Origin: Lepidostoma basale | Lineage: Eukaryota; Arthropoda; Insecta; Trichoptera; Lepidostomatidae | Reading direction: 5' to 3' | Length of the DNA: 64,000 nucleotides | Assembly (NCBI GenBank): GCA_022606425.2 | Contig: JAHDVF020000016.1 | Coordinates: 1,580,501 to 1,644,500 of the forward strand | Part shown: positions 39,222-48,368 of the stretch, piece by piece | How the letters are laid out: each line of letters starts with the position of its first letter | Numbering within the stretch: position 1 is the first letter of the stretch | The notes under the pieces: generated by a model | The model's input: the letters and a program-made list of their open reading frames with translations, nothing else | The model's database searches: none | What the model was told of the DNA's origin: nothing | Made by a program: the position numbers and the translations under genes

Positions 39222-39605
39222 TGGCAGTACGTAATGGAGTTCTAGTGAAAACCTTATGTATGGAAGCAAAGCTTTGAGCTGGCAAAAAAGAATGAAATAG
39301 GATAAATGCCATAGAAATGAGATCACCGAGAAGAAAGTGCGAGAAAACGATATATGATAGAATACAGAACGACAAAAAGGGTTAAATGTAAGGCAGATGA
39401 TTGCATCATAAGTTAAATTAAAAATGGATCTCTGAGATGGTTTTTACACATGGAACGAATGGATGAGAGAAAAATTATTAAAATGTTATATACTAGCAGT
39501 GTATTTGGAAAGAGAGAGCCGTGGAAGACCAAGGAAAGCATGGCACGACTAAATTAATCAAATATTGAATGTTGGCAACATTCGAAGTCGTACAAATGGA
39601 GTGTA
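39222..39605 (+). mobile_element. LINE-T fragment, diverged
   Basis: MAVRNGVLVKTLCMEAKL-like start, then MRSPRRKCEKTIYDRIQ, LRWFLHMERMDERKI and a GKERAVEDQGKHGTTKLI-like tail in shifted frames. More diverged than the others. Confidence 0.7.
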
Positions 39606-39634
39606 GGGTACAAAAAAAAATATGAATGCAATTC

Positions 39635-39740
39635 AAATATAATAATAATAATAAATTGGATGATTTATAGAGCGCCATTTTTATGAATTAATCATCTCAA
39701 GGGCGCTGTAGCTCCATTTTATGAACATTACTTGAAGATA
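39635..39740 (-). mobile_element. CR1/L2-like LINE 3' tail
   Basis: Minus-strand end: AGCGCCCTTGAGATGATT, ...AATGGCGCTCTATAAATCATCC and (AAT)n. The same tail follows the RT fragment at 56605-57150, so this is its 3' end or a SINE using it. Confidence 0.65.
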
Positions 39741-40366
39741 AATACTTTAGTTAAAATGAACATTTTGATTCAGAATCATTTAATATTTTGTTAAAAATAA
39801 ACATTTTGTTAAAAGTATGAAAATTTTTTAAAATGAACATTTTGTTAAAAATAAACATTTTTGTAAAAAAATAAACATTTAAATTTTTAATTGTATCTCA
39901 ATAGAGATGAAGAAACAAACTGGAAACTGAATATGGATGATCAAGGTGTTTACAGGACTTATGACCTGTCATTGGTTGGGTTAAGCGCACGCTTTATGTA
40001 ATTACAACATTCCCCATTCCACCATTGTTATTATGATCATGCATGATACATTTTTGGAAGTTGTATATATACTCCAAATCCATACCTATCTTCACGTGTC
40101 AGTTCCAGTTAGCCATCTATGTAGATTTGATTGTACTAATTAATTTTTTTTAAGATTAATCTATACAATCCACCCACTAACGCCATCTATGAAGAATGAT
40201 TGTTTAGCATTTAGCAAACTACTTTATTAACACAATGCGAAGAGGCTACCGCCTCCTAGCGCACTGTTTTAGAAGTCGCCTGGAGTATCACTCCTATTTT
40301 ATACGCCAAAGAATTGACCAGAATATTTACAAATATTTGTGAAATGTATACTTATATCTGTATACG
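39741..40366. other. No gene; short A/T repeats
   Basis: AAAATGAACATTTTGTTAAAA-type words repeat several times at 39754-39880. The rest is AT-rich with a small GC patch (40235-40290). Confidence 0.45.
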
Positions 40367-40404
40367 AATCCTGGATTTTCACCTGTGGGTGAAAATCCAG
40401 GATT
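40367..40404. repeat. Perfect 17-bp hairpin
   Basis: AATCCTGGATTTTCACC (40367-40383), TGTG loop, then its exact reverse complement (40388-40404). AATCCAGGA reappears at about 40414-40422. It may be the core of a MITE or a structural element. Confidence 0.75.
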
Positions 40405-40439
40405 TATTTCCATAATCCAGGACCATATTTGATAAAAAT

Positions 40440-40720
40440 AAAACATTTAAGTATGGGGGCCGCACCTGACGCAGTCGATCAACATTTGCATCAGGATAGG
40501 ATAGTTTGAACAGGTGCGTTTTGAGCCTCGATCTAAACTCTGACGGGTTTTCAATGCACTTTAACTCTGCAGGGAGACAGGCCTCTCGGCCGAAGAAGAT
40601 TTTTCAGTTTGTAGCTAATTTTCTCGGGGACCTATTAATTTTCTTGTAGGCCCCTCGGCCGAAGAAGATTTTTCAGTTTGTAGCTAATTTTCTACACTAC
40701 GATATAAAGGGTTAAAAGAA
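40440..40720 (-). pseudogene. CR1-like LINE C-terminus with internal duplication
   Basis: On the minus strand: FGREACLPAELKCIENPSEF, RSRLKTHLFKLSYPDANVD. The pattern W..LP..L......F...LK..LF is the C-terminal end of CR1-group RT polyproteins. A block of about 62 bp (CTCGGCCGAAGAAGATTTTT...) is tandemly duplicated at 40586-40692. An incomplete relative is at 45290-45412. Confidence 0.7.
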
Positions 40721-40917
40721 CAGCGCAGATGAATTCAATCGGACGACTTATTAAGCGTTTTTCTTGAATCTTTGCGATGGAAGTTTATCTTCAATTATAT
40801 ATTGTAATGTCTTTAGTATATAAGTGGAAGTTTTCATCATTAGAGTGACGTTTTACCTGTACACGTGATAATAACCTAGCAACTATACTTTTTACTGACT
40901 TTGCGTAAAACGTATTT

Positions 40918-41650
40918 ACGATAGAATGTCAAATGAAGTGAATGCAGTGCGAATGAAAGTGTTATGAACAAAATATTGAAAAGGTCATTAAGGGAAAGAA
41001 TTCACTTTGCGATGTTTGTGTGACGTGGTATCCTCTTCGATCGACATTGCAATCTTCGTATTTAGGGTAATTTTAGGCAACTTTTAGTTATTCACTGTTA
41101 AATTAAAAGCACTGTTTTAATATCAAAAATTGAGTTTATTTTTTATTGGCTCCCTGAACTTGGAGACTACGACGATCCCTGATATGTCAGTCTAACAAGG
41201 AGAGGGTACGAATTGGAAATCACCATCAAGATGGGATGAAAAGAAATCTATTAAGATTTGTCTTTAATATTAATTTACCGGAATTCGCTATCCACCTCAT
41301 TGAAAAATATTGTTAATTTAATAAAGATAACTGCATAGATAAATATGAAAGTGTTATGAACAAATTAATGAAAGGGTCGTTAAGGTGGTTAGGACACGTG
41401 GAAAGAATTAACGAAGAACGAATAACGAAGGATGTATACGAGTATATTAACGACGTAATCGTAACAAGAAATAAAGGAATACAGAGGACAACGTGGCAAA
41501 TAAATCAAAAATCATCAAATAAATCATACATGAAATGACGGCCACGTTAGGAGTCTAAGCGAGAGAAGTATGTCAGGAAATAAAAATGCGCGTCCATTAT
41601 TTCTGCTTATCCCTTCGGGAAGACGGCGGGATGGTTGGTTAGTTAGTTGA
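40918..41650 (+). mobile_element. LINE-T copy split by a Penelope-like fragment
   Basis: The LINE-T segments 40918-40993 and 41345-41650 overlap by about 40 bp (GAAAGTGTTATGAACAAA...GGTCATTAAGG), a long duplication or two separate copies. The 3' part reads MNKLMKGSLRWLGHVERI and ends in GACGGCGGGATGGTTGGTTAGTTAGTTG. The insert (40994-41344) matches 63005-63300. Confidence 0.7.
40994..41344 (+). pseudogene. Penelope-like element fragment with a family B insertion
   Basis: Shares CTTTGCGATGTTTGTGTGACG and TAATTTTAGGCAACTTTTAG with 63005-63300. Its last part reads EFAIHLIEKYC and FNKDKYESV in shifted frames, the GIY-YIG C-terminal pattern also seen in family C. A family B arm (ATTCACTGTTAAATTAAAAG...) interrupts it at about 41085-41137. 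Confidence 0.55.
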
Positions 41651-42453
41651 TTTCAAAAGTTAGCAACCAATGTAAATAACAGTCCGCGTTTTAACTGTTG
41701 ATAGCTGTTGATATTTAAGTATTAAGACAATATTTGAACATGTGAACAGTGTCCGTCCCCTTTCAGCCGTTTGATGAAATTTTTTTTTTCAAACATTTTT
41801 TTAATCCACCGATTTTGCTCCCACTAGAGCTTCGTAAGGGTAGCAAAATTAACTTAATTGACCGTGATAACATAGGGTCAAAGCACCAATGAATGACCGT
41901 TTAAGGTTCAGCTTGTACTTAAATCCACATTAAAGGCGTTAATTTCATTATTTCAATGTACAAAATAAAAGAAAACAATAAAAAACGCATTGACTTCTCT
42001 AAATTCTCTAACTTTCTTTATTGAAATATGAGTATTACTATTGAAATTAATATTTCTCTAAAAAAAATAGCACCAGTAAATGACCACTTCAGGTTATATT
42101 GATACAATACCTATGTATGTTTGTTACATTGTCACATTATGAAACACCCTAACATATAAAAATATGTAAATATTCAAAGAATTGCATAAGAAATAACATT
42201 AAAAAAACACTTTTCCTTATAAAAAAACTACTAACAATCTCAAAACAACAACGGGAAGACGCACTTTTACCGTTTGACAAGGCACAGTTCAAAACTGATA
42301 GTTTTGTTTCTTACAAACAGTTGTCTCTGCCTACCTCTTGTCATAGTTTCTTGGGTCTAAAGTTTTCTGACTGGACACATAGAGCAATTCTTATTATATT
42401 TTGTTTTATTAACCAACGGTCATTCACTGGGGGGCGGTCAAATACTGGTGCTT
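41651..42453. other. No gene; family I remnant at about 41818-41851
   Basis: The minus strand at 41818-41851 keeps CTTACGA, A, GCTC...GGAGC, AAAA, a decayed family I hammerhead. The rest (to 42436) is AT-rich. 42437-42453 is the left target duplication of the next LINE. Confidence 0.4.
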
Positions 42454-42981
42454 GGACTTGGACTTGGATCTTCTGGCTTACAGAGGTTCAGCTCATGTGG
42501 CTATTCCTCTTACGTCTGATGGGAACATTGTTGGAAGGTGATTTGGTGGGTTGTTAGTTTATTCGGGGGCATGATTTTTGTGGCCCGGAGTGTTCCTCTG
42601 AAGGAGAATCGATTTTGGGCGCTAGTGGCGGCTGGAAGTGTTTGGGTCGTAATTAGAGAGGTCTTTTATTGTGGGGTTGGGATGTGAAGGGAGTCCTTTG
42701 TAAAAACGTTCGGCAAGTTTCAGAATGAATTCATCTATCATCGGGATTCCCGATTCTAGGTGCAGTTGTGTAATCCTGGTCCATGAAGGCGCACCAAGCG
42801 ATAAACGGATAGCCTTATTTTGCAGGATTTGGAGTTTTTGTATGTGACTCGAAGCTGCATAGCCCCAGATTGGGGCTGCATAAGTGAAGATCGGCCTTAT
42901 AACCGTTTTGTATATCAGGAGTTTATTGTCGATGCTTAGTTTACTGTTTCTAGCTAACATTGGGTAGAGGGCTGAGATAAA
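42454..42981 (-). pseudogene. Jockey-like LINE, 5'-truncated, with target duplication
   Basis: The minus frame 42622-42960 reads MLARNSKLSIDNKLLIYKTV, RPIFTYAAPIWGYAASS, HIQKLQILQNKAIRL and ELGIPMIDE-like ESGIPMIDEFILKLAERF, then SNYDPNTS. The LLIYKTV.RPI.TYA.P.WG...H..KLQ..QNK..R order is the end of a Jockey-clade RT and its C-terminal tail. Flanks gtca(a)atactggtgctt at 42437-42453 and 42982-42997 are the duplicated target. The 3' end is CAAGTCCAAGTCCAAG. Confidence 0.85.
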
Positions 42982-43039
42982 GTCAATACTGGTGCTTCGA
43001 CCCTATATTTATATGAAAAAAACACTACACTAGAAACTA

Positions 43040-43170
43040 GTGATATTCACCTGAGACTGTCTGTGGTAAATTATTGACGACCTTCGTGCCCGCAAGGCCG
43101 TGATCGGTTTCGAAATAAAGACAAAAGTGGAAGTAGTTAAAAAACATCGTTTTATTTAATTATTTTAATT
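43040..43170 (+). mobile_element. Family A element, recombined ribozyme side
   Basis: The downstream arm GAAATAAAGACAAAAGTGGAAG, then AACATCGTTTTATTTAATTA, is typical. Upstream, TTGACGACCTTCGTGCC, CGCAAGGCCGTGATCGGTTTCG does not keep GAAAC or stem III. Confidence 0.6.
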
Positions 43171-43599
43171 AACTGTGTTGTATTAATAGAAAGTAGTTTG
43201 AATTTTATTTAAATATTTAATGACAACTCTGAGTGAAGTGGATACGGAAAAAAAATAAGTTACTTCTGTTTTCAATGCAGGCAACAATGCTTGGAATTGT
43301 GATCGAACTAGACATTGTGTGGATATTGTACTTACGTCAGCGAAAATTGCGTAACAATCCTTTAAAAAAATGTTCGCATACTTTGGAGTCTAGTGTAAGT
43401 AATAAAACTTTACGATGGTGCGTAATTTATGCAGCCGACTGTACCGCAGAGACAATGGTGATACGCGGGCCTTCAACTAGAATTGCGACCGGCCCTTTTA
43501 TAGGGAATAATTGAAGCCGTTGGTGGAGTTTTTTGCAATGTGTTACTAACTATGTTTAAAAATTATGGAATAAAGCCAAACTTCATAGTGGGCACACCT
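43171..43599. other. No identified gene
   Basis: An open plus frame of 93 codons (43233-43514) has no domain I recognise and a GC-richer 3' part (GCCGACTGTACCGCAGAG). It could be a decayed LINE or host exon. Confidence 0.3.
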
Positions 43600-43803
43600 C
43601 CCAAGAATGTTTAAGGAAGATAAAAAGTAACCAACATGAACATCAATATGAAACAAGAAAGAAAAATAAACTAAGGCTCCCATTCAGAAAAAAACAACAA
43701 ATCTCAGAATTCTCTTATGTATAAAGCATTTAAAATTTATGAAGGTATACCGGAGGATGTCAAAAGTGTGCAGAGTGTAAATAAATATGTAAACAAAATG
43801 TAA
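43600..43803 (+). pseudogene. LINE C-terminal fragment
   Basis: Shifted frames give YETRKKNKLRLPFRKK and AFKIYEGIPEDVKSVQSVN, then a stop. The order TR....LR.P and the YE.IP..VK block is common at LINE C-termini. It lacks a clear tail. Confidence 0.55.
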
Positions 43804-43867
43804 CCTTATATTGTAACCTTATTATTGTAATTGAATGTTTAATTGTTTTTATTAGAACATGTGTTCA

Positions 43868-44385
43868 AATCAAATCAAATCAAATCAGTTTATTAACTCA
43901 ATAGACATTACAAACAGGAAAATGTTTAAGGCATCTATTAAGTACAGGTAAAATATCATAAAAATATTACAACAAAGTACCAGGAACGCATTAGAGATGG
44001 TTCGACATTAGGAAGACAAGATACTTTCTAAAGTCAATAGTATTTGCCCCCTGAACGTACTTTCACTAACATGAAAGACGTCGATCTCCGAGGAGACCGC
44101 GTTCAGCAGACTAATTGCTCTTCCCACCGGTGTCACCAGAGGCAGATTGGTTCTGGCGGCCGGTAGGTAAAACAATCTGTGCTGTCGCTGTCGGAGATAT
44201 CTATCGGGGACAAAAAGACCAACATCCTCTAGTACGGCCGAGTTCTCGAAGTATCCCCTAATTAATCTGAAGAAATGGGTTATTAGATGTCCATCTCTTC
44301 GAAGCTGTAAAGAATTGGTTCCGAGCATTCCCAGAAGAAACGCCGTGGGATAGAGCCACGGATAGCTACCATCGTGTTGTGTACA
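43868..44385 (-). pseudogene. LINE-D C-terminal copy with (ATTTG)n tail
   Basis: Minus frame 44008-44328 (106 codons): LGTNSLQLRRDGHLITHF, IRGYFENSAVLEDVGLFVPD, RYLRQRQHRLFYLPAARTNL, VGRAISLLNAVSSEIDVFH, STFRGQILL. It is open throughout. The 3' UTR ends in AATAAACTGATTTG followed by ATTTG repeats (43868-43887). Best preserved LINE-D. Confidence 0.82.
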
Positions 44386-44559
44386 TGTGTATTATTTCAA
44401 GTAAATAAAATAACAATAAATAAATAAATAGTATACTAAAGCCACTAATTCAATCACAAACGAAAAAGTTAATTTACAAAATAGTAAAAAAAAAAAATTT
44501 AATTTTCAAAAAATATTTATAAATATGTCAACTGTAAACAAATAAAATTCCATTGTATT
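44386..44559. other. AT-rich, no gene
   Basis: Contains TAAA/AAAT simple sequence. Nothing else. Confidence 0.4.
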
Positions 44560-45010
44560 GAAAACTAAATGCCCTTAAATAACTTTAACCTCAGGGAGCG
44601 CGGTTATTACCCGTGGCTCTTTCCGACTGAATTGTATGCCAAGCTACCAATCATTGGAGAGAAGGAGGAATATCCACCTGGGAGTTCACTTCTTTCAGCT
44701 GATTGGCGGCCGTATACAGAACTCGGATGTCATGATTGATGTAGGTTATCCCTGATAATAATTACCTTCGTCAAAGACAGTACATATTGTTTTATTTGCC
44801 GCGCTGCAGAACCAATCTGCCAATGGTTATATCTGTCTTATCTTAAATCAGGTCGCCTCGGAGGTCGACATAGTTGCCTCCGGGATGTAATATCAATGTT
44901 ATGATTTTTTATTATTCTTAGGCTTAATTTATTTTTAATGCTTCTCTTTTTTATAATGTAATTGCACGATCTGGTCTGTAATGTTTGTGATTGTTATCAA
45001 AATAAATTAA
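44560..45010 (+). pseudogene. LINE-D copy, degraded
   Basis: Keeps GGTTATTACCCGTGGCTCT, TTATTTGCCGCGCTGCAGAAC, TCGCCTCGGAGGTCGAC in the order of LINE-D. Many indels, no tail. Confidence 0.6.
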
Positions 45011-45079
45011 ATGAAATAAAATCGATTTATCACTTAAATCGATATTAATTAATTAATTAATAAATTTTACATAATTATT

Positions 45080-45290
45080 TTATAAACTCTTAAATAAAAT
45101 AACTTTGTTTTATGTATCACAATTGTATTTTTATTTAACGCGACAGCTGTTTCGTCGTATATCAATTGTCAAATTTTCGTGATTTTTCAAACATTTACTC
45201 GTATTTTCTCATTAACAGATTTGCATTATTTTTTCTTTCCAACAAAAGTAAAAATAATTGTTAACTGTTAAAATATAAAACGCTGTTTAC
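45080..45290 (-). mobile_element. Family B element with deleted ribozyme centre
   Basis: TATCACAATTGTATTTTTATTT and ACGCGACAGCTGTTTCGTCG are the B arm and stem III/GAAA. Stem II and box have been deleted, and ATATCAATTGTCAAATTTTC, the B interior, follows. Confidence 0.65.
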
Positions 45291-45412
45291 GGTATCCTTC
45301 GAACTCTCGCGGCAGCCGGCCCTTTAGCCAACAATCTTCCAGCAGACCTCAGGTGGATTGAGAATCAGTAAGAGTTTAGATCGAGACTCAAAACGCACCT
45401 TTTGAAATGATC
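45290..45412 (+). pseudogene. CR1-like LINE C-terminus
   Basis: Plus strand: LAAAGPLANNLPADLRWIEN, then FRSRLKTHLLK. Related to 40440-40720. Abruptly joined to LINE-T at 45425. Confidence 0.65.
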
Positions 45413-45424
45413 CTTTCCTGATGT

Positions 45425-46003
45425 AAATGGTGCACTTAAAGTTGTCATAGCAAACAAAAGCCTATCCAAAAAAGCCAAGATGGCAGTGCACAATGGTGTT
45501 CTTGTGCCGACCCTAATGCATGGAAGTGATGCATGGAACTGGCAAAAGAAGGATGAAAGTAGAATAAATGCAGTATAAATGAGATCTCTAAGACGAATGT
45601 GTGGCAAATTTGTATATGATAGAGTGACAAATGCAAGTATAAGAAGTGAATGTGGTGCGAATGAAAGTGTTATGAACAAAATAAGGAAAGGGTCATTAAG
45701 ATGGTTTGGACACATGGAAAGAATGAGTGAAGACAGAATGGTAAAGAAGGTATATGTAAACGGCGTGAACGAAGCTAGAAATAGAGGAAGGCCGAGGAAA
45801 ACATGGCACGATCAAATCAATCAAATATTGAATGTCGGCCACGTGAGGAGTCGGAGAAATCGACGCGCGTGCATGACAAGATGTATGAATGTAGAGGAAG
45901 CGAGAGAAGTATGTCAGGACAGAACAGTGTGGCGTTCCATTCTTTTTGCCTACCCCTCCGGGGAGACGGCGTGATGGTTAGTTAGTTAGTTTGTTAGTCT
46001 GAT
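45425..46003 (+). pseudogene. LINE-T, best preserved RT C-terminus
   Basis: One frame from about 45427 to the TGA near 45974 is broken by a single stop (AVEMRS changed at the E). It reads NGALKVVIANKSLSKKAKM, LVPTLMHGSDAWNWQKKDE, MRSLRRMCGKFVYDRVTN, SIRSECGANESVMNKIRKG, SLRWFGHMERMSEDRMVKK, NEARNRGRPRKTWHDQINQ, ILNVGHVRSRRNRRACMTR, CMNVEEAREVCQDRTVWRS. The end is SGETA with the stop inside GGCGTGATGG. A GTTAGTTAGTTAGTTTGTTAG tail follows. Upstream RT and endonuclease are absent. Confidence 0.9.
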
Positions 46004-46029
46004 GTAGATATGTTTATTTTTTTTAACTA

Positions 46030-46135
46030 GTTCATAAAACAGAGCATTTTGTACAGCGCCCTTGAGATGAGTAATTCATGAAAATGGCGCTCTATGAATT
46101 ATGCAATTTATCATTATTACGAGTACATTACCATA
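46030..46135 (+). mobile_element. CR1/L2-like LINE 3' tail
   Basis: ACAGCGCCCTTGAGATGAG, then AAAATGGCGCTCTATGAATT, then TATCATTATTACG. Same tail as 39635-39740 in opposite orientation. AAT repeats are degraded. Confidence 0.65.
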
Positions 46136-46194
46136 TTATGTATCACATTTTATATATTTTTTTGCTTTTGTTTTTCGCGACAATTAATTTAATT

Positions 46195-46370
46195 CAAATC
46201 ACGAAAAATAATTTGAAGAGTTCAAAAATTTTTTGTAACACCTGATGACGTTAACATCGATTAACGAAACAGCTGTCGCTAAAAACATTTTGATACCATA
46301 ATAAGCGTTTTATATTTTAACAGTTAATAATGTCAAAATATCTTAGTGTTTTTGGCCAGAAACAATGGAC
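46195..46370 (+). mobile_element. Family B element, right half with hammerhead
   Basis: Ribozyme at 46241-46278: CTGATGA (46242-46248), C, stem II based on GTTAAC/ATTAAC with loop ATCG, GAAA (46266-46269), ACAGCTGT (46269-46276), C at 46277. Core intact. The right terminus GGCCAGAAACAATGGACT ends near 46371. Confidence 0.75.
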
Positions 46371-46789
46371 TGAAAATAAATTTCCGTAGTTTAATCACCT
46401 GTTATTTTTTTATTTGTGTATTATGTAAAGTAAAGAGTTCACCTCCAGGTGGGGTTGTTTGTTTGGCTCTTAAGTGCCTACTTGATGTGAATTTAGTACT
46501 TTTTTATAATTATTTTGCAAGGTGGCAATGCATTACGTTTCCAATTCTTATTTTAAAACATAAGTTTTATGGAATTTAATTGATTATCTGTTTAATTTAA
46601 ATCTTGATCTAATTTATGTGAAATTTATTATTTGTTATTTTTTGCGGTTTTTGTTATTTTTCATAAGTATAATTTTTAGTTATATTAACAAATATTATAT
46701 GTTTTGTGAAATTAAAGTAGATACATATCGATAATGTGATGGATAAGGTTTTTTTAAATATTTTTGAAAACGTTTGTTGTTATTTTTAT
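46371..46789. other. No gene recognised
   Basis: A 77-codon open frame (46346-46579) overlaps the B terminus and is AT-driven. No feature. Confidence 0.4.
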
Positions 46790-46990
46790 TATTTTTTGAA
46801 AAGTGGTTTTATTATTTTTTTTGTCCTATTTCGCCTTGCTAAGGAATCAACAAATGTGAAGTATCAAAGTAATATGTATTTAGTTTAATTCCACTTGATT
46901 TTTAGTTTCGACAGGTTTCGACAGCTCGCTGCCATCAACTCACAAGATGATGGCAGAGAACTGTCGAAACCGGTCGAAACTTAAACATCG
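46790..46990. mobile_element. Family H remnant and family L hammerhead pair
   Basis: 46800-46860 keeps TGTCCTATTTCGCCTTGC of H. 46905-46990 is an inverted pair: left AGTTTCGACAGGTTTCGACAG, CTCGCTGCCATC; right AAGATGA, T, GGCAG/CTGTC, GAAA, ACCGGTC, GAAACTTAAAC. Both boxes are mutated; stem II and the ACCGGT palindrome remain. Confidence 0.6.
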
Positions 46991-47179
46991 AGTGTAATAA
47001 AATTGTATGTACTAAAATATATTTTTATTTTGATTATGTTTAAAGAACTGTACCAAGAAATTTCAATTTACAATATTAATATTTTATTTTGATATGTAAT
47101 GATAAATAAAATTTAATAACTTTAGTAAGAAGCCAATACTTGGTGGTTTAACACATTTAAAAAATGAATTAAACACTTT
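46991..47179. other. AT-rich, no gene
   Basis: No feature seen. Confidence 0.4.
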
Positions 47180-47350
47180 TTTACACTTGGTATAAAAACC
47201 ACTTTATTTTGAGTAAGGAGTGCCAACCGGTTTCACTCTGTAGCAAGCTTCCTCATGGCTATACACAAACAGTTTATGTACAGCCCTGAGGAAGCTCGTT
47301 ACAGAGTGAAACCGGTTGACGCTCTGCTGCAATATTTCATAATAAATCCA
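47180..47350. mobile_element. Family J opposed hammerhead pair
   Basis: Minus motif 47218-47264: ATGAGGA, A, GCTT...GAGT, GAAA, ACCGGT, T, stem I GCC/GGC. Plus motif 47284-47320: CTGAGGA (47286-47292), A, GCTC (47294-47297), loop GTTACA, GAGT (47304-47307), GAAA (47308-47311), ACCGGT, T at 47317. The plus core is complete. Arms TGTAGCAAGC and GAAGCTCGTTACA mirror each other. Confidence 0.75.
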
Positions 47351-47379
47351 CAAAACATACGTTGTATAATTTTTTTATT

Positions 47380-47545
47380 TTCTTTTATTGAAATAACATG
47401 TTTCGCTTTGCAAAAGCATTATCAAATGTGATAATATGATAAGAAAGTAAAACTTCCCATAAAATTAATTTAAACTATTTATAAAACAGAAGTTTTTATT
47501 CGCATTTATTATTTGATTGCGATTTTTCCACTTTTGTCCAAGAAA
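47380..47545. mobile_element. Family H element
   Basis: Left AACATGTTTCGCTTTGC...GCATTATCAAATGTG, right GATAAGAAAGTAAAAC TTCCCATAAAATTAA with AGAAGTTTTTATTCGCATT. The right copy has lost stem II. Confidence 0.55.
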
Positions 47546-47572
47546 CCACAATTACAAAAAAAAAACATCACT

Positions 47573-47731
47573 TAGTTTCTCCGGGGGGTAGGCAGAGAGA
47601 ATGGACCACCACACTACTCTATCCTGACACACCTGTCTAGCTTCCTCCATATTCATACAGCGAGTCATATAAACACGTCGATTCTTCTGATTTCGAACAC
47701 GTGCTCTCATTAAAATTTGATTGATTTGGCC
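47573..47731 (-). mobile_element. LINE-T 3' fragment
   Basis: Starts at TTTCTCCGGGGGGTAGGCAG without the GTTA tail and runs to TTGATTGATTTGGCC. Confidence 0.75.
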
Positions 47732-48224
47732 TTTTTGATAAGTTTCACGAAAACAATAATTAATCTGAAATATTTCGTTTGGAAACTTTTATTGCTGTCC
47801 TGTAAAAATGTGCCTTGGGTGGGTTATAATATATTGCTAATGACATATACAATTAAACTTTTTGTTATGTTTAAGTATATTTGGAAACATTGGCGTGATA
47901 AGAATGTTTCGGTTATACTAAAAGAAACAAATTTCGTCCCTCTGAACACCGAAATCGTATTCCAACGCATCGCACATGCGCACTTAAATATATCTAAGTA
48001 TTTCACACTAATAAGGCTCCTGCGCATGTGTCCCGCGCATACCCGCCGTAATGCGCATGCGGTGTACTACCGGACCAGCGGAATGCGCACGCGAGTAATG
48101 GCGCCCCAAAGCGGGTCTATACGACGCAATGCAATTTTTTAATTCGCAATTTAATTATTTTTTGTTGTAAGAGAAATTTCAACAGGACTGTGGTATTAAA
48201 AATATTTCAGTTAAATTTATAACT
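47732..48224. promoter_or_regulatory. Unique region with a cluster of GCGCATGC-type sites
   Basis: Four related sites lie within about 125 bp: CGCACATGCGCAC (47971-47983), TGCGCATGTG (48021-48030), ATGCGCATGC (48051-48060) and ATGCGCACGCG (48083-48093). They fit the NRF1/Ewg binding pattern (GCGCATGC core) found in metazoan housekeeping promoters. A 141-codon open frame (47717-48142) overlaps but has no recognised domain. A promoter is possible. Confidence 0.4.
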
Positions 48225-48368
48225 AGCCAACACGCCGTCTTCTGAAAGGGATAGGCGAAGAGAATGGACCGCCACACCGTTCTTTCCTGTCATACTTCTC
48301 TCGCTTCTTCAATATTCATACATGGTGTCATTCACGCCGATCTCTGACTCTTCACATGGACGATATTG
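48225..48368 (-). mobile_element. LINE-T 3' end
   Basis: CCAACACGCCGTCTTC through CACATGGACGATATTG. Tail lost. Confidence 0.75.

Noticed and set aside
41137..41345. Host exon with GT/AG borders
   Set aside because: Its matching copy at 63100-63300 shows it belongs to a repeated mobile element.
43050..43110. Hammerhead at the family A copy
   Set aside because: Neither the box nor GAAAC plus palindrome is present. Only the downstream arm matches.
47717..48142. 141-codon open frame
   Set aside because: No recognisable domain, AT-driven N-terminal composition, and it overlaps the NRF1-like cluster. Not enough to call a gene.
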